Source: Sarcocystis neurona (Eukaryota > Apicomplexa > Conoidasida > Eucoccidiorida > Sarcocystidae). Taken from it: a stretch of 64,000 bases of DNA. Location: positions 2,139,974 to 2,203,973 of the forward strand of contig KL647299.1 of assembly GCA_000727475.1 (NCBI GenBank), in the 5' to 3' direction. The position numbers and the translations under genes were made by a program. The notes under the pieces were generated by a model. That model saw only the letters and a list, made by a program, of their open reading frames with translations. It was not told the origin of the DNA and searched no databases. Of the stretch, positions 24,117 through 33,282 are shown piece after piece. The stretch's first letter is position 1, and every line of letters begins with the position of its first letter.

Positions 24117-24428
24117 GAGAGCCTCGCGCAGAAGGAGCAGCTGCGCGAGCAGGCGACTGAGCTGGCGGTTCGCCAGCGACAGCAGCAGCAGAAGCAGCAG
24201 CAGCAAGAGCAGCAGCTGCGGGAGATGAAGCGACGGCACGAGCAGGAGCTGCGGGAGGCGGAGCAGCGGCACGAGGAACAGATGCGAGCGCGCAGACAGC
24301 AACAGGAAGAACGGCGCAGGGAGGAAGAACAGCAGCAGCAGGAGGAGCAGCAAAAGCTGCGCGAGCAGGTGGTGGCGCTGCGAAGGGAGCTGCAGACGGC
24401 AGCCGTCACTGCTGTCGACAAACACACG
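24117..24428 (+). CDS. Coiled-coil gene, exon with start of continuous coil
   Basis: Acceptor GCATGCAG ends at 24,116; donor ACACG|GTACGA follows 24,428. It is 104 codons, phase 0 at both ends. The peptide is [12 protein letters not shown] then Q-rich, with [14 protein letters not shown] heptads and a [14 protein letters not shown] close. Confidence 0.6.
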
Positions 24429-26733
24429 GTACGACTTCCCCTCTTTCTCTCTCTCTCTGCAGCCTTTCTGTGCGGCGCTGTCTTCTTGTCTGGGGTGTAC
24501 GTACACCACACCACACTGGTGGTCGTGTCGCCCGCCAGACTTGTCCTGAGGAGGGGTTTCTCTTATTCACGAATCGCTCTCTCCTGAATGTGCGTGAATC
24601 TCTCGAGAAGCTACACGCGTGAGTGATGCCTCGCCGAGTTTCCACCCCCCGACGACGACGACCTCTCCTGACACAGCGACGTCTGCGGCGGGGGAAATTC
24701 TCAGTTCTGCGCAGTTTCAAAAAGGGCGCCAGACACGCTGACTTTCTCCGTAGAAGCTGCAGGACGTCTGTCATCTACGTATGTTGTGTGTGAAGAGACG
24801 CACATGAAGAGACGCACATGAAGAGACGCACATGAAGAGACGTTCGTGAAGAGACGTACGTGAAGAGACGTACATGAAGCGACGACGTCTCCGTCGCACA
24901 CCTCCTCGGTAGACGCGCGTGTCTCTGCTGTCTTGTCTCCGTCTCTGTCTGTCTCGTGTCTGTGTGCATGCGTGTGTGTGCGTGTGTGCGTGTCTACCTT
25001 TGAATTGTCTAGCAGATCTCTCTATGCGTTCAGGAAAGATCGGTCTTCCTGAGTATTCGTGGGTCTCTGTGTCGGTGTCTGTATCTTCGAATATACGTGC
25101 GTAGACATATGTATATATGAATCCGCACACGTACACATACATACATGCATACACCTGTATGTATGTGGTTGTATCTATTTGTGTGTATCTGTATTCAAAT
25201 ACGTATACATGTGTGTGTATATATGAGTCTGCGTGTATTGGTATATGCATGCATATACATGCGCGGATCCATTTGTATGTATATATATGAATATGTGTGT
25301 ATATGTACTTGTGTGTGTGTGTGTGTGTGCGTGTGTGTGTGTGTGTATGACTATATGTGTAGGAGTGGCGGCATCACTGTTTTGCATGCCTATATATGTA
25401 GGGGTGTTGGCATCACTGTTTTGCATGCGGGGATAGTATTTCTTCTTCTGTGGGGGATGGTCGAAAGAAATGCAGGTCAGCTCGCGTGTCTGTGTCTGTC
25501 TGTCTTTGACTGTGGGGAGGCCTGTTCGTCCTCGAGATGGGGTATTTCTGGTTCGCTTTTTTGAGAAGGCCCCCCTGTGTGTAGAAGGACTGAATACGGC
25601 GTCGCGGGGGGGGTTGCTGCTGCGGTTGCCGCTGCCACGTGTGCGGGGGACCGCTGCTGCGCTGCCGCACCTGTCGCGGGTAAATCTGCTGCTGTTGCTG
25701 CTGCAGGCTGCGAGCCGGCGACTGAGTCTGCTGCGCGTCGAGCTGCAGCAGCGAGACGAGCGCATTGCCGAGCAGCGGCTGCAGCTGGAGAAGCTCTACA
25801 GTCTCAACGACGAACTGCGGCAGCAGGTAATCGGCCGCTCGCCCTTTTCGTCTCTCCTGCAGGCCGTCGTTTTCCACGACGCGCAGGGAGGGACGTGCGC
25901 GCGGGGCCGAGTTGCATGTGTGTCACGCAACTGCCTTTGTTTATACCGCCCACACACACGGCGACGGCTCTCGCTTTTCCGGAAACCCGCGCGGAGAAGT
26001 CGTGGGAAGCAACAGAGTTGGTGCTGCTGCTGCTGCGGCCGCTCTGACTTGTGCGGAAGAAAGCCCGCGCTGCCAACGCAGGGGGGCGCAGACCCGTCGC
26101 AGGCATGCGTCTCCCTCTGCCGCTGTCTGGGTGGCACAGGCCTGCATGCGTCTGCTGCGCTCTGTGTGCCTCTTTTCTAGAGGGGCGGCACAGGCATACG
26201 TCCTTCTGCTGCTCTCTATTGGCTGCTAATTTTTATAGGTGGCGCCTAGGCCCATTACATCGGTCTGCTGCTCTCTGTTGGCTTCTGCTTCTCCGTAGGT
26301 GGCGCAGGAAGAGGTAGAAGGTGCGCCCCTGCGCCGCCACCGTCTTTCTGTGAACATGCACGTATACAGACGCATCGCTTTTTGCTCGCGGAGCACCCTG
26401 CGGAGGGGGTCTTCGTTTTTGATGCGGGCAGAAGGAGAAGGGGAGATATTTAGGACGCGCTCACTTACAAAACACCTCCTCTGCTAATTTGCTGGAATTG
26501 ACGAGGACGCCGCACACACACACACACATACACACACAAACTCTTACAGAAACACACACACATACATATGCTATATATATACATATGTGCACAGCTGTAT
26601 ATGAACAAAACATGTACATGGATAGTCTCGCGTTAGTTGGTGAGTCTTTCACAATTACACGAAATTATACTCGAGTAAACATATATATATATATATCTGT
26701 GTAAGTGTTCGTAACACCTCTCTCTCTCTCTAC

Positions 26734-26766
<33 letters not shown>

Positions 26767-29700
26767 ACATAACACATACATATGTGTGTATAATATGTGT
26801 ACATANNNNNNNNNNNNNNNNNNNNNNNNNNNNNNNNNNNNNNNNNNNNNNNNNNNNNNNNNNNNNNNNNNNNNNNNNNNNNNNNNNNNNNNNNNNNNNN
26901 NNNNNNNNNNNNNNNNNNNNNNNNNNNNNNNNNNNNNNNNNNNNNNNNNNNNNNNNNNNNNNNNNNNNNNNNNNNNNNNNNNNNNNNNNNNNNNNNNNNN
27001 NNNNNNNNNNNNNNNNNNNNNNNNNNNNNNNNNNNNNNNNNNNNNNNNNNNNNNNNNNNNNNNNNNNNNNNNNNNNNNNNNNNNNNNNNNNNNNNNNNNN
27101 NNNNNNNNNNNNNNNNNNNNNNNNNNNNNNNNNNNNNNNNNNNNNNNNNNNNNNNNNNNNNNNNNNNNNNNNNNNNNNNNNNNNNNNNNNNNNNNNNNNN
27201 NNNNNNNNNNNNNNNNNNNNNNNNNNNNNNNNNNNNNNNNNNNNNNNNNNNNNNNNNNNNNNNNNNNNNNNNNNNNNNNNNNNNNNNNNNNNNNNNNNNN
27301 NNNNNNNNNNNNNNNNNNNNNNNNNNNNNNNNNNNNNNNNNNNNNNNNNNNNNNNNNNNNNTGTGTATAAATATGTGTACATAACACGTATATATATATG
27401 CGTATCTATGTAAAAGTAACGTAATACGTATGTATATATATATATAAGCACATATATATCTGTGTAAGTGTACGTAAGACGTACACTACATATATATGTA
27501 TATATATATATATGTGCGTATATATATGTGTAAGTGTACGTAATATGTATATGTATACATATCTGTGTGTGTACATAATACGTATATATATATATATATA
27601 CGTATACGTATATACGTAAGACGTATATATACATGTATATATATCTATGTAGGTGTACGTAATACGTATATATACATATATATATATCTGTATGTACATA
27701 AGATATATATATATATATGTAAGTGTACGTAATACGTATATATACGTATATATCTATGTGTACGTAATACACATATGTATATATATGTATATAAATATAT
27801 CTGTGTCTGCGTAAGTGTACAGTATATATGAATATATATATATCTATATATCTATATATATATATATATACGTGTTGACACTCTGCGCTGTGGGAGGAGG
27901 CTGTTCTGTCACTGGTGGATGCTGCAGATTAGCTGCTTCAAGTCTTCGCCCGCGGGCGAGGTTGTCGACGGCAGCGGCGGTGACACCGGAAGCAGCAGGA
28001 CGGGGGATGGGGGCAGCAGCAGCGGCGGCTCGGCGCAGCAGGGGCAGGAGCTGCAGCACGAGACGGCTGCAGGAGAGGTGACGTTGACGGCAGGAGAGGG
28101 CGTCGTACACGGTACGGAGCAGGAGAAGCAGCAGGAACACCAGCAGCAGCACGAGCCAGCGCAGCAGCAAGAGCAGCTACAACGAGAGGAAGCAGAGAGG
28201 CGAAGTGCCAAGAGCGAAGGTGGTGGCGCTGAAATGAAGCAGCAGGTCCGGAGACTGCAGGAGCAGCAGCCACTGCGGCGTGAAGAAGAAGGCATCGCAG
28301 CTGTGCAGCTCGAGGAACAGCAGCGAGAGCCGGCAGCAGACGGCCTGCAGCAGGATAAGCAGCAGCGGCAGGAGTTGCAGCAGCTGCTGCAGCAGAGGCA
28401 ACGAGAGCTGGAGAAGCTGCGAGAGCAGTTGAAGCAACTCGAGGAGAGGCAGACGGAGAGCGCGGAGCAGCTGCAGCAGAAGAAGAAGGACACGGAGCAG
28501 CTGCAGCAACAGCTGGACTTGCAGCAGCACGCGCTGCAGAAGAAAGAGGAGGAGCTGAGGCAGCAGCAGCAGCAGCAAGCGCAGGCCACGCGCAGGTCGG
28601 AAGAAGAAGTCCGGCAGCTGCGCGAGGAGGTGAAGAGGCTGCAGGAGCAGCGTGAAGCAGCCGTCGAGCAGCTGCGGCAGCGGGAGGCTGCCGAAGAACT
28701 GCGGCAGCGAACCGCAGCAGAGGAGGAGGAAGGAAAAGAACGCATGCGACGACAGAATTCGGAAGAAGCTTTGCAGGAAGTGCAGCGTTTGCGACAGGAA
28801 CTCGCCGCAGGACAGACAGCAGCAGAAAATGCGCAGCGCGTGCAGCAGCGATGCCGCGAAGAAACGGAAAAGCTCAAGCAGGAGCTGCAGCGGCTGCAAA
28901 TCCGCTGCGCAGAGGAGGGTCAGAAGGTGAGTGACGGGGCTGCCGCAGCTGTGGCAGCCGCAGCAAAGCAGCAGAAGGAGCAGGAGCTGCAGGCGGCGCT
29001 GCAGCAAGCGGAGCAGCACGTGGAGAGGCTGCAGCAGGAGAAACAGCAGCACGAGGAGGAGGCAGAAAAAGCCAAGAACTCAGCAGCGCGGGAGCGCGAG
29101 GCACGCGCACAGCTGCAGCAGCAACACGAACAGCTCCAGCAGCAACACGAACAGCTGCAGCAGCAACACGAACAGCTGCAGCAGAAACACGAACAGCTGC
29201 AGCAGCAACACGAACAGCTGCAGCAGCAATACAAACAGCTGCAGGAGGAACAGGCTCAGCTGCAGCAGGAAGACGATCGCGTGCTGCGGGAGCACCGTGA
29301 GCTGCAACAGCAGCATGAAAGCCTGCAGCAGGAGCAGGTCGCGCTCGAGAATTCGCGGAAGGAAGTGGAGCGGCAGCTGCAGGAGCTGCGAGAGGAGCAC
29401 GCTACGCTTCAACGGCGGTGGGCCGAAGACCAGCCGTTGCTTATCGATCTGCAGTTGACCGTGAACTGCCAGACGCAACAGCTGCAGGAGCTGCGGCAGC
29501 AGCTGCAGCAGCAGCAGAACGCCGAGGAACAGCAGAGGCTGCGGCTGCAGGAGGAGTTGAGACGACGTCTTGCTGCCGAGGAAGAAGTGCAGCAGCAGCA
29601 AACAGAGCTGCGACAGGAGGCGGTGCTGCTGCGAGCAGCGCAGCTCAAAGCGCGACTGCTGCAGCAGCAACTGCAGGAGCACCAGGACCTAGCAGCAGAA

Positions 29701-32700
29701 GCAGATTTTGAGGACGCTCAAGAGGACGCTGAAACGGCGGAGACAGAAGCAAGCAGCTCCCACATTTCTCCTCCTCCCCTCCGTGTTGCTGCTGCTGCTG
29801 CAGAGGGCAGTAGTGACCTGGAGAAAGTAGGCTTCATTGCTGCCGTCCGCGCAGCGAGTCCGGTTGCACGGGCACGCGGGAAAGCTGCTGCGGGTGCTGC
29901 TGCTGTGGAAGGGGACGACGCTGAAGCACAGGGACGAACTACTGCTGCCGCACGCGAGACGGCAGCAGCTGGAGAGGGCGCGCATACAGCAGCTGCTGGG
30001 AGCGGCGCTGCTGCTGGAGTGGCTTCACCTGCTGCAGCAGAGGCTGCGGATTCAGCAGCAGGAGGCGCTGCTGCGGGTTTAGCCGCTGCAGCTGTGGACA
30101 GTGCTGCTGTGGGGGCAGGCTTGGGTGGTGCTGCCGACGCAGTCGATTCTGGTGGTTTTGAGGGAATTGTCGCAGGTGGCGGAGGCGGCAAAGGCAGAAA
30201 GGCTGCACGGGCGAGCAGCAGCAGCAGCAGCGCCCAGCAGGAAGAGCCGTCGGAACAGCAGGCGCAACAGACTCCACGACAGCAGCAGCACGGCGGACGT
30301 GGAGGGGCAGGCGGCCGGGGGAGAGGAAGACGGGGGAGAGGAGGAGGCGGAGCGGCGGCAGCAGCAGAACGCGCGAGCAGCGGCTCTCAACAACCAGCAG
30401 CAGCAGGTGAAAGTCCAGGCGTTGGAGACACCACTTCACCGGAGGCAGCAGCCGCAGCTGCTGCAGCAGCAAGTCCAGCGGCAGACGACGTGGATGGTGC
30501 GACCGCGACAGATGGAGAGGGTGTGAGAGAGAAGGGAAGGCGCCGCCAGGGAAGTGCAAGCCGCAGCGGCAGCATGAGCAGCAACAGCAGCAGTCCCACC
30601 GTGCGACCCAGCAGCAGGCAGCAGCAGCAGGCTGGCCCACGTCAAGCTGACATTCTCGCGACGTCGAGCAGTCCGGCTGCTGCTCCGGAAGACGAGGCCG
30701 CACCGACGCCTGTTTCTGCACGCCGCGCAACGCGGAGGCAGCAGCAGCAACAACTACGGCAGCAACCGGAGCAGCAGCAGCAGCAGAAGGAGCAGGAAGA
30801 GGAGGAGCCGCAGCAGGAGAGGCAGGAGCAGGAGGAGGAGCAGCAAGAACAGGGTGAAACTAGTGCAGCGGTTGAAGGACGGGGAAGGGCGAGTAAAACT
30901 GCGATTGCAAAGAAAGTTTTCTTGAGCAGCACCACGTCTCCGTTCGCGCTCGCAGCAGCAGCCTTCCGCGGAGCCTTCCTTTTCGGCGCGGGTACGTGCG
31001 GGCGCCCGTTGCGCAGAGAGAGGTTTGCATGAGACAGCAGGCCAGTAGCAGCAGCAAAACGAGAAGCAGCTGACGCCTCTGTATGGTGACTGAATAGCAG
31101 CAGCAATCAGAGACCGTCAGAGAAAGAGCATCGGGAAGTACCGGCGTCTCCTTGACGAGGAGCCGTACACATCAGCAGCAGCAGTTGCAGAAAGTGAGAG
31201 TATTGGGCATTGCGCCAGAAGGCAGCAGCGGCCTTCACGGACTTGCGGGGAGTCCTCTCTTGGCAGGTGCCACAACAGCAGCAGCAGCGGAAAAAGCGAG
31301 TACGTGTATGTGTTTGTCAGCAGGCAGTGGTGCATCGCATGCATTCGTGGGCTTCTGCTTGCACAGCGCGTGCGGTGGTGCCTCTTTAAATGTATGTTGC
31401 TGCGGTTTTTCGCAGGCGGGAAGAACAGCAGCGAATTTCCGAAGAAGGTTCCGCAGGCGTCTCCTCGAGACGCGGCAGCAGGAGCGTCGCCGGAGCAGCA
31501 GCACCAGTCTGCGTTGCCCCCAGACGGTGCCTCTGCGCGGCCAAAAAAAGCTGCTGAGACTGAGCAGGAAGCGGCCTCTGCTGCGTTTGCCAGCAGCGAC
31601 CCTAACGACGCTCCAGGTGCTGCTGCTGCTGCGGCAGCTGAGGAACACCCGCAGCAGCAGAAACGCGGTCCAGCAGCGGCTTCACCTGCGGCGGCAGCCA
31701 GTCCTCACCAGCGTCAGCCCAAGGTAGCTGCTGAAAAAAGCAGGTAAGCACATCAGTACCACCAGCAACCCCACCCCGCCGCCACTTACACTACGGTCGG
31801 TGCAGTGTCTCCATTATTTCTCACCCGGGCTTGCCGATACTTCGCCTCCGTTGCAGCAGCAGCAGCAGCCGTTCCTCTCCACTTTTGTTCGTAGGACTTT
31901 CTGCTGCGCCTCCCGTACGACTTGCTGCTGCCAGACAAGCACACGAATGCTCTGTCTCTACATAGACGAAGAGCCCTTGGTAGGACAGAAATACGTATAA
32001 AAACATCCATAAATATCTATCTGTCTCTCTCTACATATATAAACATGCACGTGAGAATACGTGTACTTACACACATATGCATATATATATATATACATAT
32101 ACATATATATATATATATATGTACGTATTCGTAACCACATATGCATATACATATATATATATATATGTGTATATGTACGATGTGGGGAAGCTGGGGCATG
32201 CAGTGAGTGACGGATGTTGCTACTGTCGCCGCTGGTGTGCGAGAGCTGCGAGTTGTCAGCCGGCCGCGATCCAGCAGCGCACTGCGTCTTGCTGCCTCTA
32301 GCTGTAGCTGCTGGAGGCCTGCCATGCAACAGGAGCTGCTGAAATCTCGTGTGGTACAGTGTTTAGCTGTTGGCGTACTTTCCTTAGTAAACAGCTCGGT
32401 GTAACGATAGAGAGACTCCTGTAGATAGATATAGGGGAATATAGGTAGGTATAGATAGACAGATATAGAAAGATGTAGATAGGTCGGTGTAGGTAAACAC
32501 ATGTAGACAGATATAGAGTGGTGGATATAGACATATATGTATAGAGAGAAAAGCAGGTAGATCGACATAGGTAGACACCACTAGATAGAGTTCGATAGAT
32601 GGACATAGGTAGATGCAGATATATACAGACGGACTGATATAGATAGGTGTGGAGAGATCCAGATAAACAGGTCTAGATAGAAAAGTAGGTATAGGCTGAG

Positions 32701-33282
32701 AAGTGTAGCTGCTCGTTGCCGTGTGTGTGCCTCTGTGCGCTGGTTGCTTTCCGTAGCAGTCAGAAGAGTGGGGAGCGCAGCACGCCGCAGGGCGAGCAAC
32801 CTGTAGCAGCAAAAAGAGCTGGTGTTGCTGGGTCGTCTTCTTCTGCGACACGCAAGCGCCGACGAGAAGGAGAAGGAGAAGAGAGCAGCAGCAGCAGCGG
32901 GGAGGACGGCGGCCACGCCCCGCAGGACCGTCGTCAGCGTCGCAGGGCACGTGGCGGTGGGGGGGAGGACGTGCGCAGCAGCAGCAGCAGCGGCAAGAGC
33001 AGCAGGTGGAACAGCAGCAGAAGCAGCCGCAGGGGAAGCAACACCAGCAAGAGCGCTGCAGAGGAGGCAGTCAAAGGGAAACTGACGAAGAGCAGTGCTG
33101 CTGGCGTCCCCGGAGAAGACGCCGCTGCCGCCAAAACTCCGGAAGAAGCAGCAGCAGAGGATGCGACGCCAGGAGCAGCAGACCCTGCGGCAGCCGCTGC
33201 TGCAGCCGGACGACTCAAGCACCACCAGCGTCTGCTCGCCCGAGCAGCCAAACATGTTTTTAGTTCTGAAGAAGCGTCATAA
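24117..33282 (+). CDS. Large multi-exon Gln/Glu-rich coiled-coil protein with disordered basic C-terminus
   Basis: Proposed exons are 24,117-24,428; 25,707-25,826; perhaps 26,299-26,352; 27,928-30,853; 31,267-31,299; 31,416-31,743; and 32,760-33,282. The first junctions are all phase 0, and 30,853 / 31,267 / 31,299 / 31,416 / 31,743 / 32,760 agree in phase (1, 1, 2). The first exons and the first 630 codons of the long exon are continuous coiled coil (E/Q/L/R heptads) broken by Gln runs. Next come Ala/Gly-rich segments including an Arg-Gly stretch near 30,300-30,350, then a Ser/Lys/Arg-rich tail with an R-K-R-R-R cluster near 32,850 that could act as a nuclear signal. Function is unknown; a structural or scaffold role is the usual guess for such architecture. 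Weak points are the 5' end, the 26.3-kb exon, and the assembly gap at 26,806-27,361 in an intron. It converges on the phosphatase gene that ends at 36,357. Confidence 0.6.
24494..24507. promoter_or_regulatory. Palindrome GGTGTACGTACACC (copy 1)
   Basis: A perfect 14-bp inverted repeat 66 bases into the intron after the coiled-coil exon. It is one of four copies in the window. The core GTGTAC|GTACAC is a dyad of a six-base element; a binding-site role is speculation. Confidence 0.5.
24794..24884. repeat. 14-bp minisatellite, about 7 copies
   Basis: Unit AGAGACGCACATGA, with copies at 24,794, 24,808, 24,822, 24,836, 24,850, 24,864 and 24,878. The first three are identical; the rest drift to TTCGTGA, TACGTGA and TACATGA. 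It lies in an intron of the coiled-coil gene. Confidence 0.9.
25311..25348. repeat. (TG)n microsatellite
   Basis: About 19 TG units with one CG interruption, within a longer TA/TG-rich stretch (25,085-25,350) in the coiled-coil gene intron. Confidence 0.9.
25707..25826 (+). CDS. Coiled-coil gene, 40-codon exon
   Basis: Acceptor GCTGCTGCAG ends at 25,706; donor CAGCAG|GTAATC follows 25,826. Exactly 40 codons, phase 0 at both ends. It reads as a clean heptad coil with [14 protein letters not shown] in the middle and L-N-D-E-L-R-Q-Q at the end, without a homopolymer run. Confidence 0.6.
26131..26298. repeat. Tandem repeat of a 3' splice-site-like unit (about 53-60 bp, 3 units)
   Basis: Units start G(T/C)GGC(A/G)C at 26,131, near 26,186 and at 26,239, and contain TCTGCTGC(G/T)CTCT. 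Each ends in a pyrimidine-rich tract plus TAG (TTTTCTAG, TTTTTATAG, TTCTCCGTAG). The last unit is followed by GTGGCGCAGGAAGAG, an open coil-like frame. A shorter partial copy precedes at about 26,098. Confidence 0.65.
26510..26590. repeat. (CA)n / TA microsatellite
   Basis: CACACA-type runs followed by ACATATATGC-type sequence in the coiled-coil gene intron. Confidence 0.85.
26806..27361. other. Assembly gap (556 N) inside an AT/TG repeat
   Basis: A run of N flanked on both sides by TATA/TGTACATAA-type repeat, so the assembly evidently failed in the repeat. It lies in the intron before the long coiled-coil exon. Real missing length is unknown. Confidence 0.98.
27362..27875. repeat. Degenerate minisatellite built on GTAAGTGTACGTAATACGTA plus TA tracts
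   Basis: The element GTAAGTGTACGTAA or a near match occurs at 27,464, 27,530, 27,719 and (shortened) 27,811, with GTAGGTGTACGTAA at 27,649. They are separated by TATATA stretches of variable length. A related GTAAGTGTTCGTAA lies left of the gap at 26,701. Confidence 0.75.
27928..30853 (+). CDS. Coiled-coil gene, long exon
   Basis: The frame is open from the acceptor GATGCTGCAG (ending 27,927) for 975 codons to a candidate donor CAGG|GTGAAA (last base 30,853, phase 1). Codons 1-80 are Gly/Ser/Gln-rich, about 90-600 are almost unbroken coil, then Ala-rich, Arg-Gly-rich and Gln/Glu-rich low complexity follow. Possible internal donors are AAG|GTGAGT at 28,927 and GAGAAA|GTAGGC after 29,826. After the second, another frame reads coil-like ([14 protein letters not shown]) to a TAG near 30,082, so the 3' third of this exon is less certain. 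Confidence 0.6.
29110..29277 (+). repeat. Coding 21-bp tandem repeat encoding exact heptads
   Basis: Eight consecutive 21-base units, CAGCTGCAGCAGCAACACGAA and variants, each encode one seven-residue coil repeat (Q-L-Q-Q-Q-H-E). Unit 4 has Lys, unit 6 ends Tyr-Lys, and units 7-8 diverge. The repeat unit and the heptad coincide, so copy changes add or remove whole turns without disturbing the frame or the coil register. Confidence 0.9.
31416..31743 (+). CDS. Coiled-coil gene, Ala/Pro-rich exon
   Basis: Acceptor TTTTTCGCAG ends at 31,415; donor AAAAGCAG|GTAAGC follows 31,743. The frame [10 protein letters not shown] is disordered and ends in phase 2, which fits the next exon at 32,760. A second open frame (Arg-rich) exists but does not fit that downstream phase. 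Confidence 0.55.
32010..32180. repeat. TA/TATG microsatellite in last intron of coiled-coil gene
   Basis: Long (TA)n and CATATATA tracts, followed at 32,410-32,700 by imperfect GATAGATATAGGTAG repeats. Confidence 0.85.
32760..33282 (+). CDS. Coiled-coil gene, C-terminal exon
   Basis: The acceptor GTAGCAG offers two AGs three bases apart (ending 32,756 and 32,759). Both keep the frame set by the phase-2 donor at 31,743. The peptide is strongly hydrophilic: [10 protein letters not shown] at the start, an R-K-R-R-R cluster, poly-Ser and poly-Ala runs, and a TAA at 33,280-33,282. Confidence 0.6.

Noticed and set aside
26633..27772. Open frames through the N gap
   Set aside because: They are artefacts of N being read as any codon and of TATA/TGTA repeats giving Tyr-Ile-His runs.
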